A stretch of 64,000 nt of DNA from Ophthalmolycus amberensis (Eukaryota; Chordata; Actinopteri; Perciformes; Zoarcidae). Made by a program: the position numbers and the translations under genes. The stretch's first letter is position 1. Each line of letters starts with the position of its first letter. Below are positions 1 through 12,200 of this stretch, one piece after another. The notes beneath the pieces are model-generated. The model searched no databases and was not told the origin of the DNA. It was given only the letters and a program-made list of their open reading frames with translations. The stretch spans positions 372,001 to 436,000 of the forward strand of contig JAFEUB010000733.1 in NCBI GenBank assembly GCA_024529925.1, in the 5' to 3' direction.

Positions 1-269
1 TCTCACTGAACATGTTAATATCACTTTTGTTACTCTTTTACTTTTGTCTCAGCTCAACCTTTAATCAGGCCTATCTAATAATCACCAATTCCAAATATGT
101 ACAGCAGATCTGCGTCGCTCTTCTGCGTTTTCTCTATCGTTATGAGAGAGGGGTTAGAGGGAAGGATTTGGAGGGCTCTTTAGCCGTTCGTTCACAGTGT
201 GGTGAAAACTCCTCTGCCTGCCTGCCCCCCCCCCCCCCCTCCCCCCTCTGGAAAGTTGTTGACGTCACA

Positions 270-453
270 CTATTTCAGCACCTGACCCCGCGTCTCTGGT
301 AGTTTGAGGGCAAGAAAGCTGCCCGCCGCCAGCGCCCCCGAGGCAAACATGATGGGCACAGCCTTGGTGATACCAATGAAGGAGGTAAAGATGCTTATGC
401 CTAAAACAGCCGCTAATTTACAGAGGGCGTTGAGGAAGCCAAACGCCGTGGTT
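270..453 (-). CDS. sv2a: sv2a exon 13, coding part: TM11-TM12 and C-terminus
   Basis: Residues 679-739, ending LPETRGQVLK and TAG at 272-270. Acceptor TTCTCAG|A. It begins TTAFGFLNALCKLAAVLGIS. The 3' UTR continues to the left window edge; no AATAAA is seen on this strand in positions 1-269, so the transcript end lies outside. A 15-nt homopolymer occupies 225-239. Confidence 0.97.
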
Positions 454-3400
454 CTGAGAAAAGAGAGGGGGCAGGTGAAGAGTAAAGAGTCAGGTTATTG
501 TCTGTTGTTTGATAATGTATCAAGAAGGAATAAAAAACAACCAAAGTGGACTTATAGAGCAATAGAAAATTCATCTTTCACTTTGTATCCCAAATACAGA
601 CATTTTCTTTCTGATATTAAGAGTTAAGGTGAGTCTGCGTTTACGGCTAATTCATAGTAACGGCTGCAAGCACTCTATATATCCAGAAGATGGAGCTACA
701 TCTTCTAAAATGAGAACTGAAAAGTTCAAGAGGGGCAACACAAAGGAATCACGTTCTTGCTTTGCTAAAATGCTTGAATTATGTTCCACAAATACTCATA
801 TCTTATGAGGTTGCATTGAGGTTGCACCGCATTAGGGGCGCGTCCTACTTCAGCCATTAGGTGGCAACAAGATAACTGGGTGCTTTAGATCACATGCACC
901 ACCAATGATTTCACCCCCACAATGTCATCCATCCCTGTAAGCCAACCAGTCACTGTCGAGCAACTCCTATGACATCATGCGACACGTCATTCAGAACCAC
1001 CGACCGTGTCTTCACGGCGTCAAGGCGGTTTCAGAACATGCCTAACATGCTTACCTCTTGTCAGAGGGGTAGAGCTCAACGGTGAGCACATCCAGGGCGT
1101 TCCAGGAAGCGATGCTGATTCCCCCGAACAGGCAGAGCAGAGCAATCATGGCTGACTCGCTGTTGCCAAAGGAGAGGAAGAAACAGCTGACGCAAGAGAT
1201 CACACTGGAGCCCGCTGGAGGTGGACAAAGGGAGAAAGAGAAATGTGGAGGGAAAGAGTGACGTATGAAGAAAGGAAGGAAATCCTGCATAGAGCAACTG
1301 AAAATGAGCATTAGCCTGTTGCAGTAAATGAGAAACGTCCCTTCATCAATTTTCCACTGATGCACAAACTTAAAGGAATACTTCACCAACAAAACGACCA
1401 TTTGTATATCAAGAACACACCCCCATGTTACCACGAATGCTTGAAGAAAACTTTTGATTGTCTCGCATGCCTCCACGGTTCAATCAAGAATCAAGAATCG
1501 GAGAAAAGTCCTGATGAATTGAAGTTAATCTAACCACATTTAACAACAGCATATCTATATCAAAGCATCAGTTTACAAACTCTCACACAACTCGTGCAGT
1601 ATAATCCAAATCTCATTTATCCAGTCACATGCTCACTATTTCCCAAGTACGTGCATTATTGCCAAAACTTTAGTACGGTCGCCTTTTACTTCAGTGCATC
1701 AAGACTTTTCTACGTTTTATGATTCTTTGTTCAACATGGAGGAATGCGAGAAAAAGTTTTCGTGAAAAATTCAAGGTAACACAGGGTGGGTTGACACACA
1801 TATGGTCATTTAGTGGGTGAAGTATTCCTCCAACTCTTGTTCTACTTTTCTTTCAATACACATGGTGCCTGGTGGCGTGGCCCTTACCTAGCATCCTCAG
1901 CCGTCCAATCTTGTCCATGAGCAACGCGGAGACAATGTTGCCGGGCAACACCGCCAAGGTGCCCAGGAAACTGACGAAGTAGACCATGTAGGCGTCGTTC
2001 TCGTCACTGACGTCACTGAGCAGGCAGCCTTCTTTGTTGTGCAGGAAGGTGCTGTTGATGAGCTTGCAGTTGACCAACCTGTACTTGAAGAGATCTGGGG
2101 AGAACAGGGGGGGGGGGGGGGGGTGTGTAGAGGATGGCGAGACGGGAGACAGAAAGAGAGCAGAAATGAAGGGGTTGATTAGTGAACTTGTTGACAGGAT
2201 GGGGAAAAGGATGCCCATCATAACATTTGTAGCTTTAATCCATCCCAACATCTGCAGGAAGTAAAGTGAGATTATTTAGTGAGCCCCACGATATGGAAAA
2301 ATGCCCCATCATTTGTTCCCATTGCGATCATATGAACTATCACACTTTTATCAATAGTCAAAGTCAGGATTTTTGAACAATTTGAAGAAAAAAACGCAAA
2401 CATTGTTTGTTATTGATTTTATTATTTTACTTGATTATTTTTATTGCATGCCCGATAAGCCAAGAAGCCGTGCTGCTGTTTTTAAACTGCCTCTGCAACA
2501 TTTTCTTCAACTCAATAACTCAAAATCAGAAATCATATTGTACCGGTTTAGATTTTTTTTATGTCATCAAGTTTGAAAAGGTCTATAGTAAATGAAATTG
2601 TATCTTTCAGTTGGCAGATAAGTGATTATTTGGACTAATAGGACGCATCTACAAATATTGCAGTCAAGATGAATGTGAATGCCATCTTCCCAGTTACTGA
2701 CATCTGGCAGAAGTAACACTATGAGTTAATACATTGTGAAGAAAAGCCCTTTAAGCCTGTAGCTAATTACATATAGACATTATGTCACCTGTACAGTCCA
2801 ACTGCACAATCCAACACTGTGACAATAAAGGTGCACTATGGCAACTATCAAACAGCCTTAAGTTCTGAACACCGAGCCCGAAAGAACAGATTAAGCATTA
2901 ATAAGCAAACACGTTTCTAATTTCCATTCTAATGAGCAACTCCTGGCCGGCACTGATAGCAGCAGTGAGTGATTGCTAGACGCGTGTTAAGACCGCAAAC
3001 ACCTGACAAAGCCCAGCGGAAGGTCTGGCTGAAATAGCGATTGTATGCCAGTGTCTGCGTGTGTGTGGATGAATCTACAGGAGACAGTGGCCCATTTTCT
3101 AAAATGTGCAAAGGCAGAACTCTCATCTACTTTCTACATCTGACACCTTGCGTTGTCATTTCGGTGGAGAAATATCAATCGTGTAGTCGGAGAAGAGAGA
3201 CAGGCTCCGCAATTTTAAAGCTGAAATAATGGAGGCTTGAGCCTGGGTTGCTAGGAGACGTTTTGCGGCCCTGCGATGCTGCATTTGGTGTAGTGCCATC
3301 AACCAGCGCAGAGAGAGAAAGAGGAGAGCAATAGAGCCATTTTGACAAACAGTTGGAGCTAATTTTGCTTTTCTTTTACACATCAGGAGAAGGAAAGTAG

Positions 3401-6400
3401 GAAAATACTGCGTCTACTAAAACAGAATATTATAAGATACAAAAAGACGGCCAGAGCTATTCTATTGCTAATAGATTTTACAGGTTTTAATAGAATCATT
3501 ATACTAGACGACACTTGATAAGATTGCATTTGTAGACAGCAAACACCAAAGAGTGAAACTGTGGCATTAGCTCTGCTTATAAGGACATCTTTCAAAATAC
3601 TTAAATAGCACAGAGAGGATAAGGACACAGAGAGAAGAGAAAGACAAAATCACACTCACGGTGTATGATAGTTTATTAGCAGTGGTCTAATGGAGGTTCA
3701 ACGCACAGCTCACACCACATTTAGATTTTCTAAATGGAATTTATTCACAAATTTTGTATCAAACTGATTTAAGTTGTGGGGAAAAAAAAAAGGTAAAATC
3801 TTTTCCTGAAAAAAAACTGTGATGACAGGATTCCCAAATACATGAGCTCTCCCTGCAGGAGCCTGAGGGGCCGAGACAGGAGGGCCAGTCTTCTGTCTTC
3901 CACTGCTCGCTTGCTTACACTTGGTTTCTTTCTCTGCACCGCACCACATCCACACAGCACATCTTGTGGGTTGAAGACAACCCTGATGTTTTGTTTTTTT
4001 ATGTATTACATTATGTTATCTGTGTGTTTTACCTGGCAGCAAGACAAGATTTCCCTTGACGACAATTAAGTTAAAATAGAAAGTTGATGCATTCATTCAG
4101 AAATTGGCGTCAAATTTTTGCAATAAAAATAAAAAATTTGGTTGCAACCTGCCCTACGGGCTGTGTTGTAACAATGACTATGTTTACATGCACACTTATT
4201 TCCACTATTATTCAGAACATGACAATATTCTGAACTTGATATGGGTCATGTAAACAGCATTTTCTGTTTGGATATTCCGAATGAGGCCTTATTGCGAATG
4301 GAGCATTTTCCAATTAAGACATGTGGGATATGCGGATAGTATCCGGGTTTTAGGAGCATTCTTTGGACATGTATACAGCGCATTTTTGAATATGCGTCTC
4401 AATGGGTTTTATGTGCCTTTTGCGACACACAACCTCTTGCCTGTAGCTATCAGTTTGCAACGATGCATGCCCAAAAGAAAAGCCAAGAACGTTTTAAAAC
4501 CTTATGAAAGACTTGGACAGGTTTTTGGATATGCACAAGTATCGCAACGCCAACCTTTTCGAGAAGTTGGTTGAAGGACTGAGAGAGGGAGGCTGTGGAG
4601 GAAGTCCGCCACTGGTTACGTTAATCGGAGAATGAACAGCTGCATTTCAACTGGAATATTAGTAGAATATTGATTTTAATTAGCCAGCTTAGTAGGAATA
4701 TTGTCTTTTTCGGAATAAGGGCAGAATATTTTGTACATGTAAACATAGTCAATGTTGATTATAATTTCTTTGTTGGTGTTCACTGATGTATGGCAATAGT
4801 TACGTCATATTAGTGTGTGTGTGTGTGTGTGTGTGTGTGCGTATCCTACCTGTGTTGTAGAAGAGGGTGGCGATGAAGGTGCAGTTCTTGAAGAAGGTGT
4901 TGCTGGAGGTGATGTCTTCAAAGTAACACTCCTCAAACAGCGAGTCCTCAAACACCATGGATCTCAGCTTCAGGTTCATAAACCTGCAAGCGAACACACG
5001 CAGGGATTGTGGGATCAAGAAATAGAGACAATGAATAGATGGAGCGTGGGAGCGGGGAGTTGAGGGAGACGAAAGGAAGATGCAAAGAGATTGAGGGGTT
5101 CCGTTTGAATTTGAACAACTGAAATCTCATGCAGAGTTCAGGTCGCAAAGGCAAGGTCCGAGGAAACATCATAGTCCGGCTTGTTAAACATGAAGCCGCA
5201 TTCATATTGGTTTGTTTTTATCCACCACAAAGTATTTACACTTTGTGAATAAATTCATCCACCAGGTATTGGATATATCAAATATAAAAATCAACCTTGG
5301 AATAAAAGGCAACCGACCATCATGTAATTCTGCCCTCATTCGACAGGCCAACGCTCACGGGAGGATGCGGCTGACTCACTTGTCGTTGAAGTACTCTCCC
5401 TGCCGGTGGACCTGGTTTTCCAGGGTGAAGTTAAAGGTGACGTGGTTGACTTTCTCCTTGGCAAAAAACTTGGTGCGCGAGGCGTACTCCTGCTTCTGCA
5501 GGTACTTGATCATGTCGGGGAACCACACCGTCAGACCGTAGTAGCTGGACGAGGAGAGAGACGGAGAAAGTGAGAGTGCTGCTGTCACAAAGGGAGACAA
5601 ACCTACTGTTAACACGCCTGCTGAGAAAAGATCAAGAGGCACATGAGCAGTGTGGCTGTGTTCAGGAATATTCCAGGGACATAGATATACTGTATGTGTG
5701 ACACTGTGCCTGTGCACTATGGCTTACTGCTAGTCTTATATATGTTGACATCCTGGGATTTCCAAAATGATTGTAAATTTTTAAAAAGTCAGGGAAATCC
5801 AATAATGTTGTGTTTTCCCTTCAGCAACACTGTATCAAACTGAAATTGTTTTCTAGGGTACTGAACTAAGTACATTTACTCATGTACTGTATTTAAAGGA
5901 ATAGGTCAACAATTTGGGATATAAAGTTATTTGCTCCCTGGCAGAGTTAGATGAACAGATGAACACTGCTCCCATACAAGTCCATCAAATATGAAGCTAC
6001 AGACAGCAGCCGGTTAGCTTAGCTTAGCACACAGACTGCAAACAGGGGGTATAAAATATCACCCACAGGCAGCATTTTTCTGTATGACAATAATTTCTTC
6101 CTTTAATATATTTTTATGATAATACTTCTATACTTTTACATTGTGGGATTCCTACTTTTACTCAAGTACAGGATCTAAAAACATCTTCCCCCACTGCAAG
6201 TTTCAAAAGCTTCTATTTGAATCTTTTGTGCTTTTGCTTCTCTTTCCTTATGTTATTCTGACCTACCAAGACAGACACTGTGTATCAGCTGTATTGACAC
6301 CTGCTCATGTCATTTGGGCTTGAGATAATGTTGGACAAATGCGCGCTTCCTCTGCATTCAGATGGCCCATAGCTATATGACAGCAAGCTGTTTGGCCAAC

Positions 6401-6606
6401 AGACAACAACACAATACTGCAGAGTACGACTCTAGCCACTAGCTGGTGAATGTCTCAATAAGTCCCAGAAATACCTGCAGAAGAGCGCCGTTCTTCAACC
6501 TCATCTTACCTGAAGGACATGGAGAACCACACGGCCATCATCATGTAGGTGGTGCGGCGGTACTCGGGGGAGAAAACAGCCTGGAAATTATGCCACACCT
6601 GAAGGG

Positions 6607-6648
<42 letters not shown>

Positions 6649-8739
6649 GAGACAAGGGGGAAACACAGATAATAATAAACATATTGTACAATCAGATAAA
6701 AAATACATATACACCGGACGTCTCTGAAAACTAGTTTCTTTCCATCGGCTGCAGGAAATAAACACCATGTCCCAGAATCCCTTTCCACGCTTCGAGTAAA
6801 CAAACAGACAACCTCGGCAGCACAAGCTGAGAAACACAAACAAGAATATAATAGCAATAAATTCTGACTGATATATATTTTAGTTTTTTTGAATGCGCTT
6901 ATAAATTACATTTTATTTAACACTGCTTAAAATAATAACGCTGATTCCCTTCATCATGATGCCTGTTCTTGATGGTGCACTGTGATGACACGCCCCGTTT
7001 TAAAGGAATTGTTCAACATTTTGGGGAATATGCTCATTCGCTCTCTTGCAAAGACTTAGATGAGAAGATTGACATCCAGGAGCCAGTTAGCCTAGTTTGG
7101 CATAAACATTGAAAGCAGGCGGAAACAGCTAACCTGGCTCTCTCCAAAGCACACCAACGCGAGACAATGTTGTGTCATCTTAATATGTACAGAAACATAA
7201 CAATAAAAAGGCATTGTTTTTGGTCTCCACTCTTGCCTTGGTCTCATGGTGATATCAAGACTGCAGGAAGTCACTTCAACGGGCCGCTGGTCACCAAGAA
7301 ATACTCCCCGTAAAACCACAACTTTTCATTTGTACCGTCCTGCTTGTTTACAGATAAAACAATCAGGATAGCTGTTCATAGGGAGCTTTACGGGTAGAGG
7401 TATTTTTTGGTACAGCCAGACTAGCTGTGTCTCCAATGATTCTAGATTTTAGGCTAAGACAGGGCTTATTGCTTCCTGGCTTAGTTACCATATTAATATT
7501 TATTTAAGATACAAGAATGGTATCGATCTTCTCATCTAATTCATCAAAAGTATTTTTTTCCTTTAAGATGGGACATATTCTGGATTCCTGGTTATTTTTA
7601 CGTCAGAAAGAAGAAATAAGCTGCTGAATTCTTTCCAATGAAAGCATTCAAGCTTCGTGGAAGGCTATGGCCACGGCTGCTGCGGGCACGGAGGCATAAA
7701 ATGTCTTAGAAGATTACCAAATATTCCTAAATAAAAAGCAGTAAAAGAAAAAGAAAAGAAACGGTCACCTGATGGAAAAGTGTAGTGAGCTTGATCCTCC
7801 ATTTCTGATGCCAGGCGGCACCGTCTCCCAAGTTCACCAGGTCATCCATCGGCTTCACTGTTTTGATGGTGGTCACCTGGAAGCAACAGCACAATCATTC
7901 AATATTTGGATTTCATTAATGCGTTTAATGATTGTTAAAGGTGTTCTTCGAGATGGCACAAACTCAACACATGCTTTTCTTTATACCCTGCATGCGACAG
8001 ACACACAACACTATTTCATTTTCAAACATTTGCTTTGAAACATCACAGATGCTCCGTAGAATTAATGTTCTTTCCGTATCATTACACAACCTTTGAGATG
8101 ATGAAAAGGCTCTACGTAATATAAGAGGCACCTGATCTGCCTGCCTCACCATCAACACTGATATATATCAAACATGACTGGTTATGGTGATAATAATGGA
8201 GTAGGAAGAGGTTATAAAGTATTTTTGTCACCATATTCCATTACGTATTAATATGTACTGTGTGGCTTGAAGCCTTCAGAGATTACAGTAGTTTAAAGAA
8301 AATCTGTTTTCAACGTAATTAATATGCTAATTTATGCAGCACAGAGCTTAAAACCTGCTGCACTGCATTATCCTGCAGACAGACAGACACACTGTGTGAA
8401 GACATTTTCTCCTGCTGACAGACAAAAGTGGAAAGCATATCATTCTTGAGTGCGACTTACAGAGAAGACCCTCTCTGGGTAACCCTTGGCCCTCATGTTG
8501 GTGTCGTGGACCTGCTTCAGAATCATCCATGCCTCGTCATGTTTCCCATTCTGGAGGAGAGAAACAAAAGCATATTTACATTCAGTGCTCATGTTGTACT
8601 GAAGTACTAAAGCAACAGGGACGGTGAAAGCTCCCAAACCTTAAGTCACACTCAATATTTGAATATCTTTTTACAGTTTGCTGTGGTTTGTAAAAACTTA
8701 ATTTGTTCTGCTTAATATGGCGAAAGATATCTAGAAGAC

Positions 8740-8816
<77 letters not shown>

Positions 8817-8827
8817 CACATATATAC

Positions 8828-8882
<55 letters not shown>

Positions 8883-9196
8883 TGCATACATACATACATA
8901 CACACACATTAAAAACAACTTTCCCGTTTACTTTTTAGTGCGTCGATATTCAAAACATACTGAAAAAGGAATACAACACTTCAACAACACTTAAAGTATC
9001 ATACAGCACCTCGCTGTTCAGCCTGCTTCAGTATGTATATATGCACATATTTATTTACTTATTCAAATTATTCCAGAAAAGTGTGTAAGCAGCACTTTGT
9101 CTCCAGCACGGCATCTTCCACTTTGCAAGTGCAAGAATGCTTTCTGTTGCAGGCCGTTTATGCATTCAGTATGTCAACATTTATTTAAATGAGATA

Positions 9197-9238
<42 letters not shown>

Positions 9239-12200
9239 TATCCACTGAACGTGGGGAGCACTGACGGGCTGACCTCCAGGTAGAAGCGAGGGCTCTCGGG
9301 CATGGTGGTGAGGGCAGAGATGGCCGCCACAGAGGGTAAGGCACACACCATCACAAAGACGCGCCAGCTGTGGAATTGGTAGGCCGAGCCCATCTGGAAA
9401 CTCCAGCCTGAATGGCGAGAGAGAGAGAGAGCGAGAGCGAGACAGAAAGAGATAGTGAGCGGGGGAGGGGAGGTCTACAAGCAGCTGCAGGAATTGAATT
9501 GTGTGCACAAGAAGCTTCCTCCATTGATACTGTACTGCTCTGGCTGTAGCATTGCAGTGATTTACCACAGGTGCTCCATTTGGTTGGCTACAGTTGCTCT
9601 TCTTTCAAACACTATTTTACTTTTGTTTGGAAAACAAACTGTGACTAGAGAAATATCAGTATGGTTGAAAAAGATTGAGGAATGTCAAAATTCTGGGCTT
9701 GACACAAAAATAAAGTTATTACATCCATTTTCCATTTCCTGTATTTAGTTACTTCCCACCACTGTCAAATGGAAACAAACATGGCATCTCATCTCTGCAG
9801 AAAAGAGTTTAAATGACTGTTTAGCTAAGTGACACATTAACCAACAGGCATTCAGCGCACATATTGCCTTGGGAAATGATTTCCTGACCGAGTGATCTGT
9901 TTGTTTTTCATACCGTAGTGTGGGATGATGGCCCAGGCCATGGCGGAGGCGTAGATACCACCGATCATCCAGAACATGCAGAGCCAGCTCAGATGCTCTC
10001 CTCGCTTCTCCTGGGCCAGGAACTCAGAGTAATAGGAAAACACAATGGGGATGGAGCCGCCGATGCTGTGGAGTAAAGAGGGAGGCGGGAATTAAAAAAG
10101 GGAAAGACAATTAAAGGAAGAGCATGAGAAGGGATCCGCATGGAGGAGAAGCAAAATGGTGGGAGAGAAAAGAGCGAGAAGCAACAACAGAGGGAGGACA
10201 AAAGCAAGAGGACAATGGTCATTTAAAAAGCTGGCAAATAGGAAAATGAAATAAATGAGGTGAAGAAAGAAAAGAGTTGAAAGAAAAACAATACAACAAA
10301 GGGAGGGAGGCGCGGATAGTGGAGAGAAAAACACAATGAATTGAAAGAGAGGGTTCTACAAAAAAACAGCAGGAGATATGAGAGACAATAGAGCAGCTTT
10401 GAGGATGAAGATTAAAAGTATTAAAAAAACACACACACACACCGATGATGGCCTAGCTGACTGCAAATCAATAGCACCATATTTATGGCCTCTGTACATG
10501 TTCCATCACAACATTATACAATCCGATGGGAACAGATGCCAGACTCAAGAGCTCTGCAGTCAAACAGGGGCAGAGATTGTTAGTACCGTGACTCGATTTA
10601 GAAAAAGTCCAAAGTTCACCACACTGCAAATGGCAGGAATATCCATAATGAATACTGCAATGAATCCACTATGCACATTTCACCAGAATGACAGACACTT
10701 ACAGTTTCACGGTCTGCAGATTCTTTTTAACTGGAAGGCAGGGTGGGAAGAGAAGTCATAGCTTTATTTTCTTCAGCTACACTATTTCAATCAAATATTA
10801 TTAAAAGAAGCCCAATTGTACGCAGTTGGAAAATCTAAAAAAGAAAAACTTGGTTTTTAATTGTCTGATTTCACTGTAACATGTTCACACTGACATTGCT
10901 AACAAGCTGATACTAGACAGACGATGTTTACCATGTGTACCATACAGGCACATTTAGTGCATTAGTATGGTTACATACATCAACACGAACTACAATTGAC
11001 AGGCCAATTTGGCGCAAAGTTTGTGGTAGACATAAAGACATTCTATATTATTCAAAATATAAAAAACTATAAACTTCATGGTGTCAGAGGAGCAGAAGTC
11101 AAGAGGATCAACAAAGGCGCTAAGATTCATTCTCTTACGGGGGAAAAATGTCTGAACAAAATGTCATGGAAATACATCCAATGTTAGTTGAGACATTTCA
11201 GTCTGATCCAAATTGGTGGACCAGCTGATATTGCCATCCCTAAATCAACACCACACACAGTAAACTAAATAGTACATGTAAAAAGTGCAGTGTATTCTAG
11301 GTTCCCTTTTTTGGTGATGTGTCTTCAGTTCTTCTATAAATAACAGACAAAACCTAAACAACATGATGTCGTAAAGACATATTTATTAGGTAGCTAAAAC
11401 TAAAACATATGCTAATATTTACTGAATCTATAACATCTTAAACCCGGTGACGGTCATGCTTTAAAGTCGGACCCCCTGCAAAAAGCAAGGGCCCTTATTT
11501 TGCTCCCATTTGGTTAAAGCCACCATCTTCCAACAGCAGCAGCAGAAATAGCCCGAAGAGACCCGATGCAAGGAAGCCACAAATTATTAATTTCAGATAA
11601 GGAGTGTTCCAGTAGCTTCGTTTATATGCCTTTACAGCCAACTTCTATCCGGCTCATTGTGTGCGAGGCTGTTGACTTTAGTGAAGCAAATTACTTCCTT
11701 AAGTAAAACAGTTTAAAGGAAAAGCACATTCCAACACTTAATTGCAAAAATAGCTCCTAAAATGCAGAAAAAACCCACAGACCTCCAAGTATCTGAGGGT
11801 TTTCCTTCACCTAGCAATATGAGCTCAGTGTTTTTATCTGTTCCTTGAAATAGTGGCACTGCTCTGCCTGTCAAGTCGACTGATTGTACCACAGCGGCCG
11901 TGACCGTCTCACTCCCAGCTCTGGCTGCTGTGACTCATCGGCCTTCTTACCCCACACCAGAGGCCAGGCGGCAGAAGAGGAAGGAGACGTAGCCCTGGAC
12001 GAAGGACGAGAAGAAGGCAAACACGCTGTTGATGGAGAGGGAGATGAGGAGGGTCTGCCGTCGGCCAATCCGATCGGCCAGGCCGCCCCACACGAAGGCC
12101 CCGACCATCATCCCCAGGTACACGATCAGACCTGGAGGGAGGAGGAGGGAAGCAAAGCAGCGGAAGAGAGAGGGAAGAGGCGATGGATAAGAAAGAGGAG

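Noticed and set aside
8582..8938. Tyr-Ile repeat ORFs
   Set aside because: Translation of a (TA)n microsatellite.
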